NCBI GenBank assembly: GCA_027489065.1
Contig: JAIYAM010000007.1
Span: forward strand, 1-44,280
Direction of reading: 5' to 3'
DNA from: Erythrobacteraceae bacterium
Lineage (GTDB): Bacteria > Pseudomonadota > Alphaproteobacteria > Sphingomonadales > Sphingomonadaceae
DNA length: 44,280 bases
The notes under the pieces are model-generated. The model worked only from the letters and a program-made list of their open reading frames with translations, was not told where the DNA came from and ran no database searches. The translations under genes and the position numbers were made by a program. Each line of letters begins with the position of its first letter. Position 1 is the first letter of the stretch. Positions 6,657-15,646 of this stretch are shown piece by piece.

Positions 6657-8866
6657 GCGACCGCGCCGCGTCGCAAGCTGAGCTTGGGCACTGCCCCCGC
6701 CTCCAGCGCACCGCCGCGCCCCGAAAGCGACGGGTTGGTCATGAAGTAGCGGTGGCAATTGAAGGGCCTGACGCCCTCCTCGGCCTCCACCCGTTCATAG
6801 GTGCCGTCGGGGTGCAGCCACCAGCTCTGCTCGGTATCGAGCATATTGGCGAGCAGCACCTGCTGGAGCACCTGATCGTGCACGGTGCGGTTGAGGATCG
6901 GGATCAGTGCCTCGACCCGGCGGTCGAGATTGCGGCTCATCATGTCGGCGGAGGCGATGAACACCGCGGTCTGGGTGCTCGGCATGGGGTGGCCATTGGC
7001 GAAGGCGTAGATGCGGCTGTGTTCGAGGAAGCGGCCGATCACCGACTTGACGCGGATATTCTCGGACAGTCCGGCGAGACCGGGCCTGAGGCAGCAGATG
7101 CCGCGCACCACCAGCTCGACCTGCACGCCCGCCTGGCTGGCGGCATAGAGCCGGTCGATCACGCCTTCGTCGGTGAGCTGGTTGCACTTGAGCCAGATCG
7201 CGGCGGGCTTGCCGGCCTGAGCATGGGCGATCTCGGTATCGATCCGGCAATAGATCTCCTCGCGCAGGTCGATCGGCGCGATGTGGATGCGCTCCAGAGC
7301 GTGGGGCTCGACATAGCCGGTCACGAAATTGAACATCTTTGCCGCATCGCGCCCCAGCTTGGGATCGGCGGTGAAGAAGCTGAGGTCGGTGTAAACCTTT
7401 GCGGTGACGGGGTGGTAATTGCCGGTGCCGAAGTGGCAATAGGTGCGGAAGGACTCGCCCTCGCGCCGCACCACCATCGCGACCTTGGCGTGGGTCTTCC
7501 AGTCGGTGAAGCCGTAAATCACCTGCACGCCGGCGCGTTCGAGCTTGCCGGCCCATTGCAGGTTCTGCTCCTCGTCGAAGCGCGCCTTCAACTCCACCAC
7601 CGCGGTAACCGACTTGCCGGCCTCGGCCGCCTCGATCAGCGCGCCGACGACCGCCGACTGCGAGCCGGCGCGATAGAGCGTCTGCTTGATCGCCACAACG
7701 TCCGGGTCGGCGGCGGCCTGACGGATGAAATCGACGACCACCTCGAAGCTTTCATAGGGGTGGTGGACGATGATGTCCTTCTCGCGGATCGCCGAGAAGG
7801 CGTCGCCGTCATGTTCCCGGATGCGCTCGGGAAAGCGCGGGGAATAGGCGTCGAACTTGAGGTCGGGCCGATCTTCGCGGACAATCTCTGCAAGGCCGTT
7901 GATGCCGATCACGCCGTCGGTCTTGATCACGGCAGCTTCGTTGACACCGAGCTTGTCGAGCAGCAGGGCTTCGGCCGCAGCGTCGAAGTCTTCCTCGATC
8001 TCGAGCTGGATTACCTGCCCCCGCCGGCGCCGCTGGAGCGCGCTGCGGAAGGTGCGCACGAGGTCTTCGGCCTCTTCCTCGATCTCGATGTCGCTGTCGC
8101 GCAGCACCCGGAACATGCCGTCGCCCTCGATCGTGAAGCCCGGGAACAGCGCCTCGGCATAGCGCTGGATGAGCCGCCCGATCGAGATGTAGACCGCCGT
8201 GCCCCCACCCGCCTCGGCTCCGGTCACCGCATCGGGAACGCGCACGAAGCGCGGGAGCGCGCCGGGGATCAGCACCATCTCGATGAGCTGTTCGCGGGTC
8301 GCGTCGCGGGTCAGGGTGAAGAGGATGCCGATCCCGCCGTTCTGGACGAAGGGGAAAGGATGCGCAGGGTCGAGCGCCTGCGGAGTGATGACCGGCAGGA
8401 TCTCGTTCAGGAAATAGGCCTTGAGCCACTTGTGCGCGGCCGGGCTGACGCGCTCCTCGTCGGCGACGTGGATATCCGCCGCCGCCAGCCCTTCGCGCAA
8501 GCTCCGCCAGATCGTCTGCTGGCGCTGGGCGAGGTCGGCGAGCTTCTCGCGGATCGCGGCCAGTTGCTGCGAGGGACTGCGCCCGTCGATCGACGGCGTC
8601 TCCAGCCCGCGCTGCACCTGCCCGACGAGGCCCGCGACGCGGATCATCATGAACTCGTCGAGATTGCTGCCGGAGATCGACAGGAACCGCAGCCGCTCGA
8701 GCAGCGGATAGGCCTCGTTGCAGGCCTCCGCGAGGACGCGCTGGTTGAACTGCAACCACGAAAGCTCGCGGTTGAAATAGGGGGATTCGTCCGGGCCGAG
8801 CTGGGCGATGTCCGCGGCTCCCGCGTTCTCAGGGCCATCCATGCTGCCAATCGGTGACGTGCTCAT
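6653..8866 (-). CDS. ppk: Polyphosphate kinase 1
   Basis: A 737-residue PPK1 that reversibly polymerises the terminal phosphate of ATP into polyphosphate. N-terminal domain: YFNRELSWLQFNQRVLAEA and LSISGSNLDEFMMIRVAGL. The autophosphorylated histidine is H478 in RTYCHFGTGNYHP, and the second conserved histidine is in FLEHSRIYAF. RAGSQSAVVGALIEAAEAGKSV and SRNLDRRVE are also typical. Length is normal. It is the first gene of a two-gene operon with ppx. The 185 bp upstream holds only hairpins and one weak Pho-box-like half site. Confidence 0.96.
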   Translation of the reverse strand: MSTSPIGSMDGPENAGAADIAQLGPDESPYFNRELSWLQFNQRVLAEACNEAYPLLERLRFLSISGSNLDEFMMIRVAGLVGQVQRGLETPSIDGRSPSQQLAAIREKLADLAQRQQTIWRSLREGLAAADIHVADEERVSPAAHKWLKAYFLNEILPVITPQALDPAHPFPFVQNGGIGILFTLTRDATREQLIEMVLIPGALPRFVRVPDAVTGAEAGGGTAVYISIGRLIQRYAEALFPGFTIEGDGMFRVLRDSDIEIEEEAEDLVRTFRSALQRRRRGQVIQLEIEEDFDAAAEALLLDKLGVNEAAVIKTDGVIGINGLAEIVREDRPDLKFDAYSPRFPERIREHDGDAFSAIREKDIIVHHPYESFEVVVDFIRQAAADPDVVAIKQTLYRAGSQSAVVGALIEAAEAGKSVTAVVELKARFDEEQNLQWAGKLERAGVQVIYGFTDWKTHAKVAMVVRREGESFRTYCHFGTGNYHPVTAKVYTDLSFFTADPKLGRDAAKMFNFVTGYVEPHALERIHIAPIDLREEIYCRIDTEIAHAQAGKPAAIWLKCNQLTDEGVIDRLYAASQAGVQVELVVRGICCLRPGLAGLSENIRVKSVIGRFLEHSRIYAFANGHPMPSTQTAVFIASADMMSRNLDRRVEALIPILNRTVHDQVLQQVLLANMLDTEQSWWLHPDGTYERVEAEEGVRPFNCHRYFMTNPSLSGRGGALEAGAVPKLSLRRGAVA

Positions 8867-8886
8867 CGCTTCCCTGTCCCGGCTGC

Positions 8887-8903
8887 CCCCGCTTCAGGCG
8901 GGG
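8887..8903. other. GC-rich hairpin between virB11 and ppk
   Basis: Stem CCCCGC/GCGGGG with a 5-nt loop in the gap between the virB11 stop and the ppk start. It could end the secretion operon or lie in the ppk leader, but it has no T-run in either direction. Confidence 0.3.
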
Positions 8904-9051
8904 TGTGGCCTGTCTCGCGCGCCGAGGCGCGCCCGCTCGCGCATCTGTTCGCAAGCAGCTTTCGTGTAAATGGGCATGACGCGATTGTCACATGAACGTC
9001 AACACCATGGCTGTGGCTGCAACGGCGCGCGGGGGCGCCGTCCCGGCAGGA

Positions 9052-10059
9052 TCAGATCAGCTCGTGGCTTTGCGCGATGCTGGTGATCCCGCGCTTGCCG
9101 TTGGCATCACGCCCGAGCTGGACGATCACGTCGATCACGCTCGCGGCGTAAGCGATCGTGTCGGCGCGGGTGAGGCCGATGCCGGTCTGCATCACCATCA
9201 GCGAGAGCTGCTCTAGCGCGCCGCGCAGGCTGTTCGCGTGGATCGTCGAGAAGCTCCCCGGGTGGCCGGTGTTGATCGCACGCAGGAAGCTGACGCTCTC
9301 CGCGCCGCGCAGTTCGCCGAGCACGATACGGTCGGGCCTGAGACGCAGCGCGGCTTGCAGCAGCTCGTTGGCGGTGACCTTGGCCTCCCCCAGCTCGCCC
9401 TTGACCGCGACAAGGCCCACCGCGTTGGCGCCGGGGAACTTCAATTCGGGCGTGTCTTCGACCAGCACCACACGCTCCTGCTCGGGAATCTCGCCGAGCA
9501 TGGCGTTGAGGAAGGTCGTCTTGCCGGTGCTGGTGCCGCCGGAGATGAGGATCGTGCGCCGTGCGCGGATCGCGGCGCGCAGGAAGGCCACCGGCTCGGC
9601 CTGTGCATCGGGCAGTTCCACCCTGCCCTCGCCCGCCAGCGGCCCGGTGTCATAGGCATCGAGCGGGAGATCGAGGCGGCGGTGGCGGCGGATCGCCATC
9701 ACCCAATGCTTCCGGCTCGCAGGCGGCCCGCAGAACTGGACGCGCGCGCCATCAGGCAGCGTTGCGCCCAGCAAGGGGTGCTCGCGGTTGATGCCTTGGT
9801 GCGAAACCCGGGCAACCTGTTCGGCGAGGCGCTGCACCAGCCGGTCGTCGATCTCGGGCGTGACGATGCGCTGCATCCCCGGGTGCGCGGCGTCCTCGAT
9901 CCACACCTCGCCCGGGCCGTTGACCATGATCTCGGTCACGGTGTCGCGCTCCAGCCAGCGGCGGAACGGCGCGAGGTAAGCATCGAGATAGACCGAGCGT
10001 TCCGCCGTCAGCGGGGCATCGCCCTCGTCCGTCGCCAACCGGTGGATGTCCGCGCTCAT
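9052..10059 (-). CDS. virB11: VirB11-type secretion ATPase
   Basis: A 335-residue hexameric traffic ATPase of the VirB11/TrbB family, cytoplasmic partner at the inner-membrane base of type IV secretion systems. Walker A is GGTSTGKTTF (about 174-183), the Asp box VVLVEDTPELKF follows, then GELRGAESVSFLRA and the His box HPGSFSTIHAN (266-276). The N-terminal domain with TEIMVNGPGEVWIE is complete. It is the last gene of the operon, starting 8 bp after the virB10 stop. Similar ATPases serve type II/IV pilus systems, but the virB neighbours settle the assignment. Confidence 0.94.
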   Translation of the reverse strand: MSADIHRLATDEGDAPLTAERSVYLDAYLAPFRRWLERDTVTEIMVNGPGEVWIEDAAHPGMQRIVTPEIDDRLVQRLAEQVARVSHQGINREHPLLGATLPDGARVQFCGPPASRKHWVMAIRRHRRLDLPLDAYDTGPLAGEGRVELPDAQAEPVAFLRAAIRARRTILISGGTSTGKTTFLNAMLGEIPEQERVVLVEDTPELKFPGANAVGLVAVKGELGEAKVTANELLQAALRLRPDRIVLGELRGAESVSFLRAINTGHPGSFSTIHANSLRGALEQLSLMVMQTGIGLTRADTIAYAASVIDVIVQLGRDANGKRGITSIAQSHELI

Positions 10060-10067
10060 CGGTTCAC

Positions 10068-11192
10068 TCAGCCGCCGACCGCGCTGAAATCGAGATCGCG
10101 TGCGGTGAAGACCCGCACCGGCTCGCCGATGCGTGCGCGGATCGTCGGGCTGATCTGGCCTTGCGACTGCACCGCCGTGTTGGCCGCGCCCTGCGCTCCA
10201 CCTGCAACGATCACGCCGCCCACGCCGCCCGTGGCAATCGCGCCGAGGCCGCCTACCACCGAGAGCAGCAGGCCCGAACCGAAGCGCTGGAAGAAGTGGC
10301 TGTCGACGTCGCCGGCCAGCCCCGTGGTGCCATCGAAGGCGACCGCAGGCGAGGCGATGGCGATCGAGACTCCGTCGGGGCGGATCAGCCGCGTCCAGAT
10401 CACATAGGCGCGCTTCTGGCCCTGCTGCACGCCCGCCTGATACTGGCCGATGAGGCGCGAGGAACGCGGGACGAGCACGCGCTTGCCGTCGAAGCTCTTG
10501 ACGTCCTGGCTCACCACCGCGCGCACGTAACCCGGCACATCGGTGTTGATCGCAGTTTCGAGGATCGCGGGGATCAGCGTGCCTTCGGTCACGGTGGTCG
10601 AGGGGTTGACCATCGCACGGGCCTGCGCCGGCGCGCCGCCTACCCCGCCGACGCGCGCGGCAAAGCCAGCAGCACCGGCCCCGCCTGCGACCTCACCCCC
10701 CGGCGTGCCGGGGGCTGGCGCGGGCACGGCGCCTTCGGCGGCGCTGATCACGCGCGCGGTGCTCGCATCGAACACCAGCTGCGGGCTCGCGTAGGGATTG
10801 ATCGCCGTGCTCGGCATGGCTGCGGGGTTGACGGCATAGACCGGAGCAGGCGCGGCTCCGGGCTGCACGGGCACAGGTGCTGCAACAGGGCTCGTGACGG
10901 GCTGCACAGGAGCACCGACCTGCGGCGCCGTGACGGCACGGTTGCCGACACCCTGCGGCTCGGTGGTGCGCGCCGCGTTCATCGCCCAGAAGGTCACCAC
11001 CCCGAGCAGGCCGACGACCGCTGCCCCCGCAACGAGCTGGAGCCCGTCACCCTTAACCCGGCGGTCGGTGACCACCGGAAAGGCGGCGCGGCTCGCAAGG
11101 TCGATGATCTCGGCAGATTCGCGGGTCCGCGGATCGGCGCCGTCGCCGGAGCCGGCGCCGTCCTTCGTCGGTAAACGCATTGCCAGACGCAT
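10068..11192 (-). CDS. virB10: VirB10/TrbI family channel protein
   Basis: A 374-residue bitopic protein: cytoplasmic N-terminus, one membrane helix (about residues 51-70, LVAGAAVVGLLGVVTFWAMN), a proline/alanine/valine-rich periplasmic linker, and the C-terminal TrbI/VirB10 beta-barrel domain (GTLIPAILETAINTDVPGYVRAVVSQDV ... VPRSSRLIGQY). The segment FGSGLLLSVVGGLGAIATGGVGG corresponds to the antenna/outer-membrane helix region. VirB10 spans both membranes and senses energy from the ATPases. The ATG at 11192 shares a base with the stop of the 13-codon ORF (TGATG) and has GGGGAG upstream. The linker contains several PVPV-type repeats. Confidence 0.93.
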   Translation of the reverse strand: MRLAMRLPTKDGAGSGDGADPRTRESAEIIDLASRAAFPVVTDRRVKGDGLQLVAGAAVVGLLGVVTFWAMNAARTTEPQGVGNRAVTAPQVGAPVQPVTSPVAAPVPVQPGAAPAPVYAVNPAAMPSTAINPYASPQLVFDASTARVISAAEGAVPAPAPGTPGGEVAGGAGAAGFAARVGGVGGAPAQARAMVNPSTTVTEGTLIPAILETAINTDVPGYVRAVVSQDVKSFDGKRVLVPRSSRLIGQYQAGVQQGQKRAYVIWTRLIRPDGVSIAIASPAVAFDGTTGLAGDVDSHFFQRFGSGLLLSVVGGLGAIATGGVGGVIVAGGAQGAANTAVQSQGQISPTIRARIGEPVRVFTARDLDFSAVGG

Positions 11193-11233
11193 CAGATGCT
11201 CTCCCCGGGCATAATTGTTTGTTCGGGCGTCAT
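11192..11233 (-). CDS. 13-codon ORF coupled to virB9 and virB10
   Basis: The frame MTPEQTIMPGESI begins at an ATG overlapping the virB9 stop (ATGA, 11230-11233) and ends at a TGA that overlaps the virB10 start (TGATG). It fills exactly the 37-bp gap between the two genes. It has no family match that I recognise and lacks a lipobox, so it does not look like VirB7. It may only keep ribosomes moving from virB9 to virB10. Whether a peptide accumulates is unknown. Confidence 0.35.
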   Translation of the reverse strand: MTPEQTIMPGESI

Positions 11234-12024
11234 TTCTTGCTCTTCTTGCGCGGTGCGCTCAGCCCCGCCTGGCGTGCCGAGGCGCCAAGTCCGGCGGTGT
11301 TGGTGAGGGTCGCGGTGTCGCGGCCCGAACGCAGGATCAGCTGCGGCGGGACCCCGTCCACCACCACGGTATCGCCCCGCACGGTGTAATTGACCGGGCC
11401 TTCTTCGCCGGCCTCGTTGCTGACGAGGATCGCAGGCACCGAGACGCCTTGCGGCCAGGTGAGGAACACCGCCGCGCCGTCGTCGAAGGCGCGCATCGGG
11501 AGGAGGTCGGGCGTCCCGGCGCTCGCCCAGGCGAAGTTGAGCTTGGTGGGATCGGCGGGAATGCCGGCGGCGGTCATCTCGGGCGCGGCGGCGGCTTTCG
11601 CGGCTAGGGCCTCGGCCTCGGCGATGGCGGCCAGACGCGCTTCCTCGGCCTTCTTCTCGAGCTCGGGATAGCGGAACTGCAGCACGTAAAGCGCTGAAGT
11701 CTTGGGAGAACTCACCAGATCGAAGAGGTAGGTGCGCTTGTCGGTCACCACCGTCATGTTGGTGCGCGCAGCAGGCTCCAGCGGCTTCACGAAGAGGATC
11801 GTCTGCGCCTTGTTGGGCTGCACCTGCCAAGCGGCCGAATCCCCGATCGCGACGTTCTCGATGACCTCGTCGGGGGCGAACTTGATGGTCGTCTGGACCT
11901 TCACCTTGCCATCCACCCGGACCACGGTGTTGGCATCATAAACGAATGTTTGCAGGCGGTTATCCGCTGCGGCTGGAGCCGCCAGAGCGAGGGCGAGCGC
12001 GGCGAGAAGCACGGCGCGGGTCAT
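11230..12024 (-). CDS. virB9: VirB9/TrbG family outer-membrane complex protein
   Basis: A 264-residue exported protein with a signal peptide (MTRAVLLAALALALAAPAAA, cleavage after about residue 20). The N-terminal VirB9 domain includes RLQTFVYDANTVVRVDGKVKVQTTIKFAPDEVIENVAIGDSAAWQV and RTYLFDLVSS. An Ala/Glu-rich central linker (about 130-160) and the C-terminal beta domain follow, ending in a basic KKSKK tail. VirB9 with VirB10 forms the outer-membrane core ring. Its start overlaps the virB6 stop (ATGA). The usual partner lipoprotein VirB7 is not visible. Confidence 0.92.
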   Translation of the reverse strand: MTRAVLLAALALALAAPAAADNRLQTFVYDANTVVRVDGKVKVQTTIKFAPDEVIENVAIGDSAAWQVQPNKAQTILFVKPLEPAARTNMTVVTDKRTYLFDLVSSPKTSALYVLQFRYPELEKKAEEARLAAIAEAEALAAKAAAAPEMTAAGIPADPTKLNFAWASAGTPDLLPMRAFDDGAAVFLTWPQGVSVPAILVSNEAGEEGPVNYTVRGDTVVVDGVPPQLILRSGRDTATLTNTAGLGASARQAGLSAPRKKSKK

Positions 12025-13223
12025 TGATAGGTCTCCGGGGGGAGGGCCGCCGCCGTGGGGGCAGGCTTGGCCGAGGATGCGTTGCGGAAGCGGTTGCCGA
12101 TGCCGCGGGTGCGCGATGTGGCGGGGGCCAGAAGAGCCTCTTGCGGAGCCGCACCGCCGGTCGCATAGACGCGTGTTTCACGTGAAACAGGGCCTGCAAG
12201 GCCTGCGTCATTGGCGGCTGGGAGGGTCTGGAGGGGGCCTAGCTCGACCCTGCGGGGGGTCTGCGAGGGGCTAGCGGGGGTCAAGACGGCCGTGCGCGAA
12301 GCGCCCCCCGCGGCCAGCGGCGCGACCGGCACCATGCGTGGGCCTTCGCCGCCACGAACGCGCTCGCGATCGGGCGCCAGCCCGAAGACCTGCCAGCCGG
12401 CAACCATCGTGGCGGAGACCTTCAGCGCGAGCAGCATCAGCGCCATGTGCACCGCGCCCACCACGAAGAACGCCATCGCCGCCTGCTGGTCGATCTGGCC
12501 GGGCGTCTTCGTCAAGGCCTGCAACACCGGCACCGCCATCTCGAGCATGATCGATCCGCCCAGCACCGCGAACAGCGGCGCCAGCGCCATCATCGTCAGC
12601 CCCTTGATCCAGCCGGTGAACAGCCCGCGTGTGCCTTCGAACAGCGCCAGCACCACGAAGATCGGGCCGACCGCAAGCAGCAGCGCCAGCGCGATCCGCG
12701 AGGTCACCAGCAGACCGACCGTGCCCAGCAAGAGCAGCATCGCGCCGGTCCACATCATGCCGGGCGGCGAGAAGGCGCTGATATCCTTGGTATCCCCGCT
12801 CGCCTGCTGGATCGCGAGGAACACCACGTCGAGCTTCTGGGCGAAGACCGCGGTCGCGCTCTCGTTCTGCACGCCGGTCAGCACGCCCGCGATCTGGTCC
12901 GGCCCGCCGATGAAGATGTTGTAGAAGAAGGTCGAGAAGGCAACGAAGCTGGTCGCAAAGCCGACCACCAGCCCCAGCGTGATCATCTTGGGCAGCAGCG
13001 CGCGCACGCCGAGGTTGGAGCGGCCGAGCATCAGCGAGATGCCGAAGCCCGCCACATAGAGCACCAGCAGCATGGTCAGCGCGAAGGTGAATTGGCCCTG
13101 GCTGCCGAACAGGCGGTTGAAGGCCTGCTCGCTCATCCCGCTGGCGATGCAATCGACCGCGGTCAGCGCCGAGGAGACGCCGGTGCCCATCGCCTGGGCG
13201 GCCATGTCGCAGGTGGCGCTCAC
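12021..13223 (-). CDS. virB6: VirB6/TrbL family inner-membrane channel protein
   Basis: About 400 residues starting at a GTG that overlaps the virB4 stop as GTGA; the frame is open further upstream but that part overlaps virB4. After an N-terminal periplasmic part with CIASGMSEQAFNRLF, there are five or more hydrophobic helices (about residues 35-60, 70-95, 150-195, 200-245, 260-290), the layout of VirB6/TrbL. The last 120 residues are polar and low in complexity (LTPASPSQTPRRVELGP...). The segment encoding VSRETR contains a perfect parS palindrome at 12174-12189, so part of the coding sequence also carries a partition site. Confidence 0.88.
   Translation of the reverse strand: MSATCDMAAQAMGTGVSSALTAVDCIASGMSEQAFNRLFGSQGQFTFALTMLLVLYVAGFGISLMLGRSNLGVRALLPKMITLGLVVGFATSFVAFSTFFYNIFIGGPDQIAGVLTGVQNESATAVFAQKLDVVFLAIQQASGDTKDISAFSPPGMMWTGAMLLLLGTVGLLVTSRIALALLLAVGPIFVVLALFEGTRGLFTGWIKGLTMMALAPLFAVLGGSIMLEMAVPVLQALTKTPGQIDQQAAMAFFVVGAVHMALMLLALKVSATMVAGWQVFGLAPDRERVRGGEGPRMVPVAPLAAGGASRTAVLTPASPSQTPRRVELGPLQTLPAANDAGLAGPVSRETRVYATGGAAPQEALLAPATSRTRGIGNRFRNASSAKPAPTAAALPPETYQ
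12174..12189. promoter_or_regulatory. Perfect parS palindrome inside virB6
   Basis: TGTTTCACGTGAAACA is a perfect 16-bp palindrome identical to the consensus ParB-binding (parS) site of chromosomal ParABS systems. On the coding strand it specifies part of VSRETR in the low-complexity tail of VirB6, where sequence constraint is weak. A near copy lies at 1878-1893. Confidence 0.88.
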
Positions 13224-15646
13224 TCGGCGGCCTGCGGGATCGGATCGGCATCGGGATCGCCGGCATCCCCGGGCCACTCGCGCCCGGTGAGCGCCGGATA
13301 CCACGCGGCGGGCGCATCGCCGAGGCTCTCGCGCAAGCTATCGAGCCGCCGCACCGCGCTCTCGCGGCCCGACAGGATGGTCAGCACTTCGGGCGCGCCC
13401 GACAGGTCGAGCCGCACCACCACGCTCGCGTCCGGCTGGCGCACGAGGAAGGCGCGGCTGTGCGCGGGCAGTGAGCGGATCAGCGCGAATTCGTGCGGCG
13501 TCAGGCCGAAGCCGTCGCAATAGTCCTCGGGCCGCGCGCGGCTGTTGGGCATGAACACCATCGTCGCGGTCTGTTCGACCAGCGCGGTGGAAATCTTGCT
13601 GTCGAGCGCATCGCGGGCCGATTGTGTCGCAAAGCCGACCAGCGCGTTGCGCTTCCTCAGCGTCTTGAGCCAGTCGCGGATGCGCGCGGCGAAGACCTCG
13701 TCGTCCAGCGCCTTCCAGCCTTCATCGATGAGAATCATGGTCGGCTGGCCGTCCAGCCGCTCCTCGATGCGGTGGAAGAGATACATCATTGCCGGGGTGC
13801 GCAGACGCGGGGTTTCGAGCAGCGCGGTCATGTCGAAGCCCAGCACGCGGGTGGCCAGATCGAGCCGGTCCTGCCGGTTGTCGAACAGCCAGGCGTGCTC
13901 GCCCTCCCCGATCCACGCGCCCAGCCGGTCGGCCAGATCGCCCGGCGTCGGACGGCGCGTGCCGGAGAGCAGCTCCTTGAAGTGGCGCAGCCGCCGCAGC
14001 GAAGGATCATTGGCGTAGGTCGCATCGACCGCGGCGGAAATGGTGGCAAACTCCTCGGGCCCTTCGGCCTTGAGCAGAACGCTGAGCCAATCGCGCAGGA
14101 AGGCGCGGTTGGCCGGGCTGTCGGGGAGCGAGAGCGGGTTGAAGCCGGTCGGCTGGCCGGGGCTGATCCGGTCATAGCGCCCGCCGATGCCGCGGATGAA
14201 CAGCTCCGCGCCGCGATCCTTGTCGAACAGGATCGTGCGGGGGCTGAACTTCTGCGCCTGCGCCGCGAGGAAGTTCATCACCACGGTTTTGCCCGAGCCC
14301 GAGGGGCCGATGACCGAGAAATTGCCCAGATCACCGTGGTGGAAGTTGAAGAAGAACGGGGTGGCGCTGGTCGTCTCCAGCAGGGTGACCGCATCGCCCC
14401 AGTGGTTGCCGCTCGCCTGCCCTAGCGCAAAGCCGTGGAAAGACCCGAAGCCCGCCATGTTGGCCGAGGAGATCAGCGCGCGGCGGACGATGTATTCCTC
14501 GTTGCCGGGGAACTGCGCCCAGAAGGCGGGTTCCAGATTGGTGTCCTCGCGCACCGCGATCGCGCCCGTATCGGCGAGCGCGGCGGCGGCGGAGGCGACG
14601 GCTTCATCGAGCCGGTCGAGCGTACGCTCGCGCACCAGCACGGTGAGGTGGTGGTCGCCAAAGCCCACTGCGCCATTGCCCAGAGCATCGCGGGCGGCGA
14701 GCATTTCGGCACGCTCGGCCGCGGCATCCTCGTCGACCGAGCGCGAACGGCGCAGGGCGAGGTCGATGCGTTCGCGCGACGTGGTGCGCTCGTTCGGGGC
14801 GTAGCTTTCGGTGACGACCATCTCGAAAGGCAGGCGCAGGATGTTGTCGAGCAGCCCCGGCGAGGTCGCCTCGGGGTAGTCCTTGAGGCCGAGAATGGCA
14901 GCGAAATCGGGCGCTGCCGAGCCGCGCAGCTCCATCGCATCGAGCCCGAAGCTGGCGCGGCGATAGGGGAGCATGTGGCCGATGTCGGTTTCCGGCGAAG
15001 GACGACGCACAGGGCGCATCTCGCCGTTGAACAGCGCCGAGAGCAGCTCGAGCATCTCCGAGTTGGTGCCGCTCGATCCGGGCGCCTGATAGTCGCCCAG
15101 CACCGCCGCGCCGTAGTTCTGCAAGCTTGCGACCAGCCCGGTGATCGCGGCCTTGAGGGAGCGCAGGTCGCGCGGATCGGCTTCCAGCTCGTCACTGCCG
15201 GCGCGCGAGAACAGCTTGCCGAGCCGCTCGGGCAGGCCCGTCTTGCCGCGCGCGGGGCGGCGGATCAGGGTGACGAACTGGTCGTTGATGAACAGCGATC
15301 CGCCCGCCAGCCGCTGCTTCCAGCGCGCGTCGATGTGGCGCGACAGGGGATCGGGGAACGCGGCGTCGAGCTCCACCTCCACGCGGCGGCGGATCACGTG
15401 GTGATACATCACGAAGCGCGCATCGAGCGTCGATCGGAGCATCACCTCGCGGGTCGCGGCATGGGCGTTGAGGGCGTCGGAATCCTCGGTCTCGAAGAGC
15501 AGCCCCGGCACCTGGATTGCGCTCATAACGGAGCCGTCGCGCAGCAGCACGGTGCTCGCGTCGATGAGGCGCGCATAGGGGAGGCGGTCGCCGACGCGAG
15601 CTTCCTTGGCGCTCCAGGCGGCGGCGCCAAGCCATTTACGGGGCAT
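13220..15646 (-). CDS. virB4: VirB4/TrbE family secretion ATPase
   Basis: An 808-residue AAA+ ATPase, the main energy source for pilus assembly and transfer in type IV secretion. The N-terminal half has the CagE/TrbE/VirB domain (GSVMSAIQVPGLLFETEDSDALNAHA). Walker A GPSGSGKTVVMNF lies near residue 445 and Walker B MILIDEGWKALDDEVF near 635, followed by LRKRNALVGFATQSARDAL, all typical of VirB4. Length is normal. The start overlaps virB3 by 11 bp and the stop overlaps the virB6 GTG start, giving tight coupling. It would sit at the inner-membrane face with VirB3. Confidence 0.95.
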   Translation of the reverse strand: MPRKWLGAAAWSAKEARVGDRLPYARLIDASTVLLRDGSVMSAIQVPGLLFETEDSDALNAHAATREVMLRSTLDARFVMYHHVIRRRVEVELDAAFPDPLSRHIDARWKQRLAGGSLFINDQFVTLIRRPARGKTGLPERLGKLFSRAGSDELEADPRDLRSLKAAITGLVASLQNYGAAVLGDYQAPGSSGTNSEMLELLSALFNGEMRPVRRPSPETDIGHMLPYRRASFGLDAMELRGSAAPDFAAILGLKDYPEATSPGLLDNILRLPFEMVVTESYAPNERTTSRERIDLALRRSRSVDEDAAAERAEMLAARDALGNGAVGFGDHHLTVLVRERTLDRLDEAVASAAAALADTGAIAVREDTNLEPAFWAQFPGNEEYIVRRALISSANMAGFGSFHGFALGQASGNHWGDAVTLLETTSATPFFFNFHHGDLGNFSVIGPSGSGKTVVMNFLAAQAQKFSPRTILFDKDRGAELFIRGIGGRYDRISPGQPTGFNPLSLPDSPANRAFLRDWLSVLLKAEGPEEFATISAAVDATYANDPSLRRLRHFKELLSGTRRPTPGDLADRLGAWIGEGEHAWLFDNRQDRLDLATRVLGFDMTALLETPRLRTPAMMYLFHRIEERLDGQPTMILIDEGWKALDDEVFAARIRDWLKTLRKRNALVGFATQSARDALDSKISTALVEQTATMVFMPNSRARPEDYCDGFGLTPHEFALIRSLPAHSRAFLVRQPDASVVVRLDLSGAPEVLTILSGRESAVRRLDSLRESLGDAPAAWYPALTGREWPGDAGDPDADPIPQAAE

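Noticed and set aside
6752..8857. 701-codon open frame on the plus strand opposite ppk
   Set aside because: It is the mirror of a well-conserved ppk frame in GC-rich DNA; the translation has no recognisable domains and no ribosome binding site.
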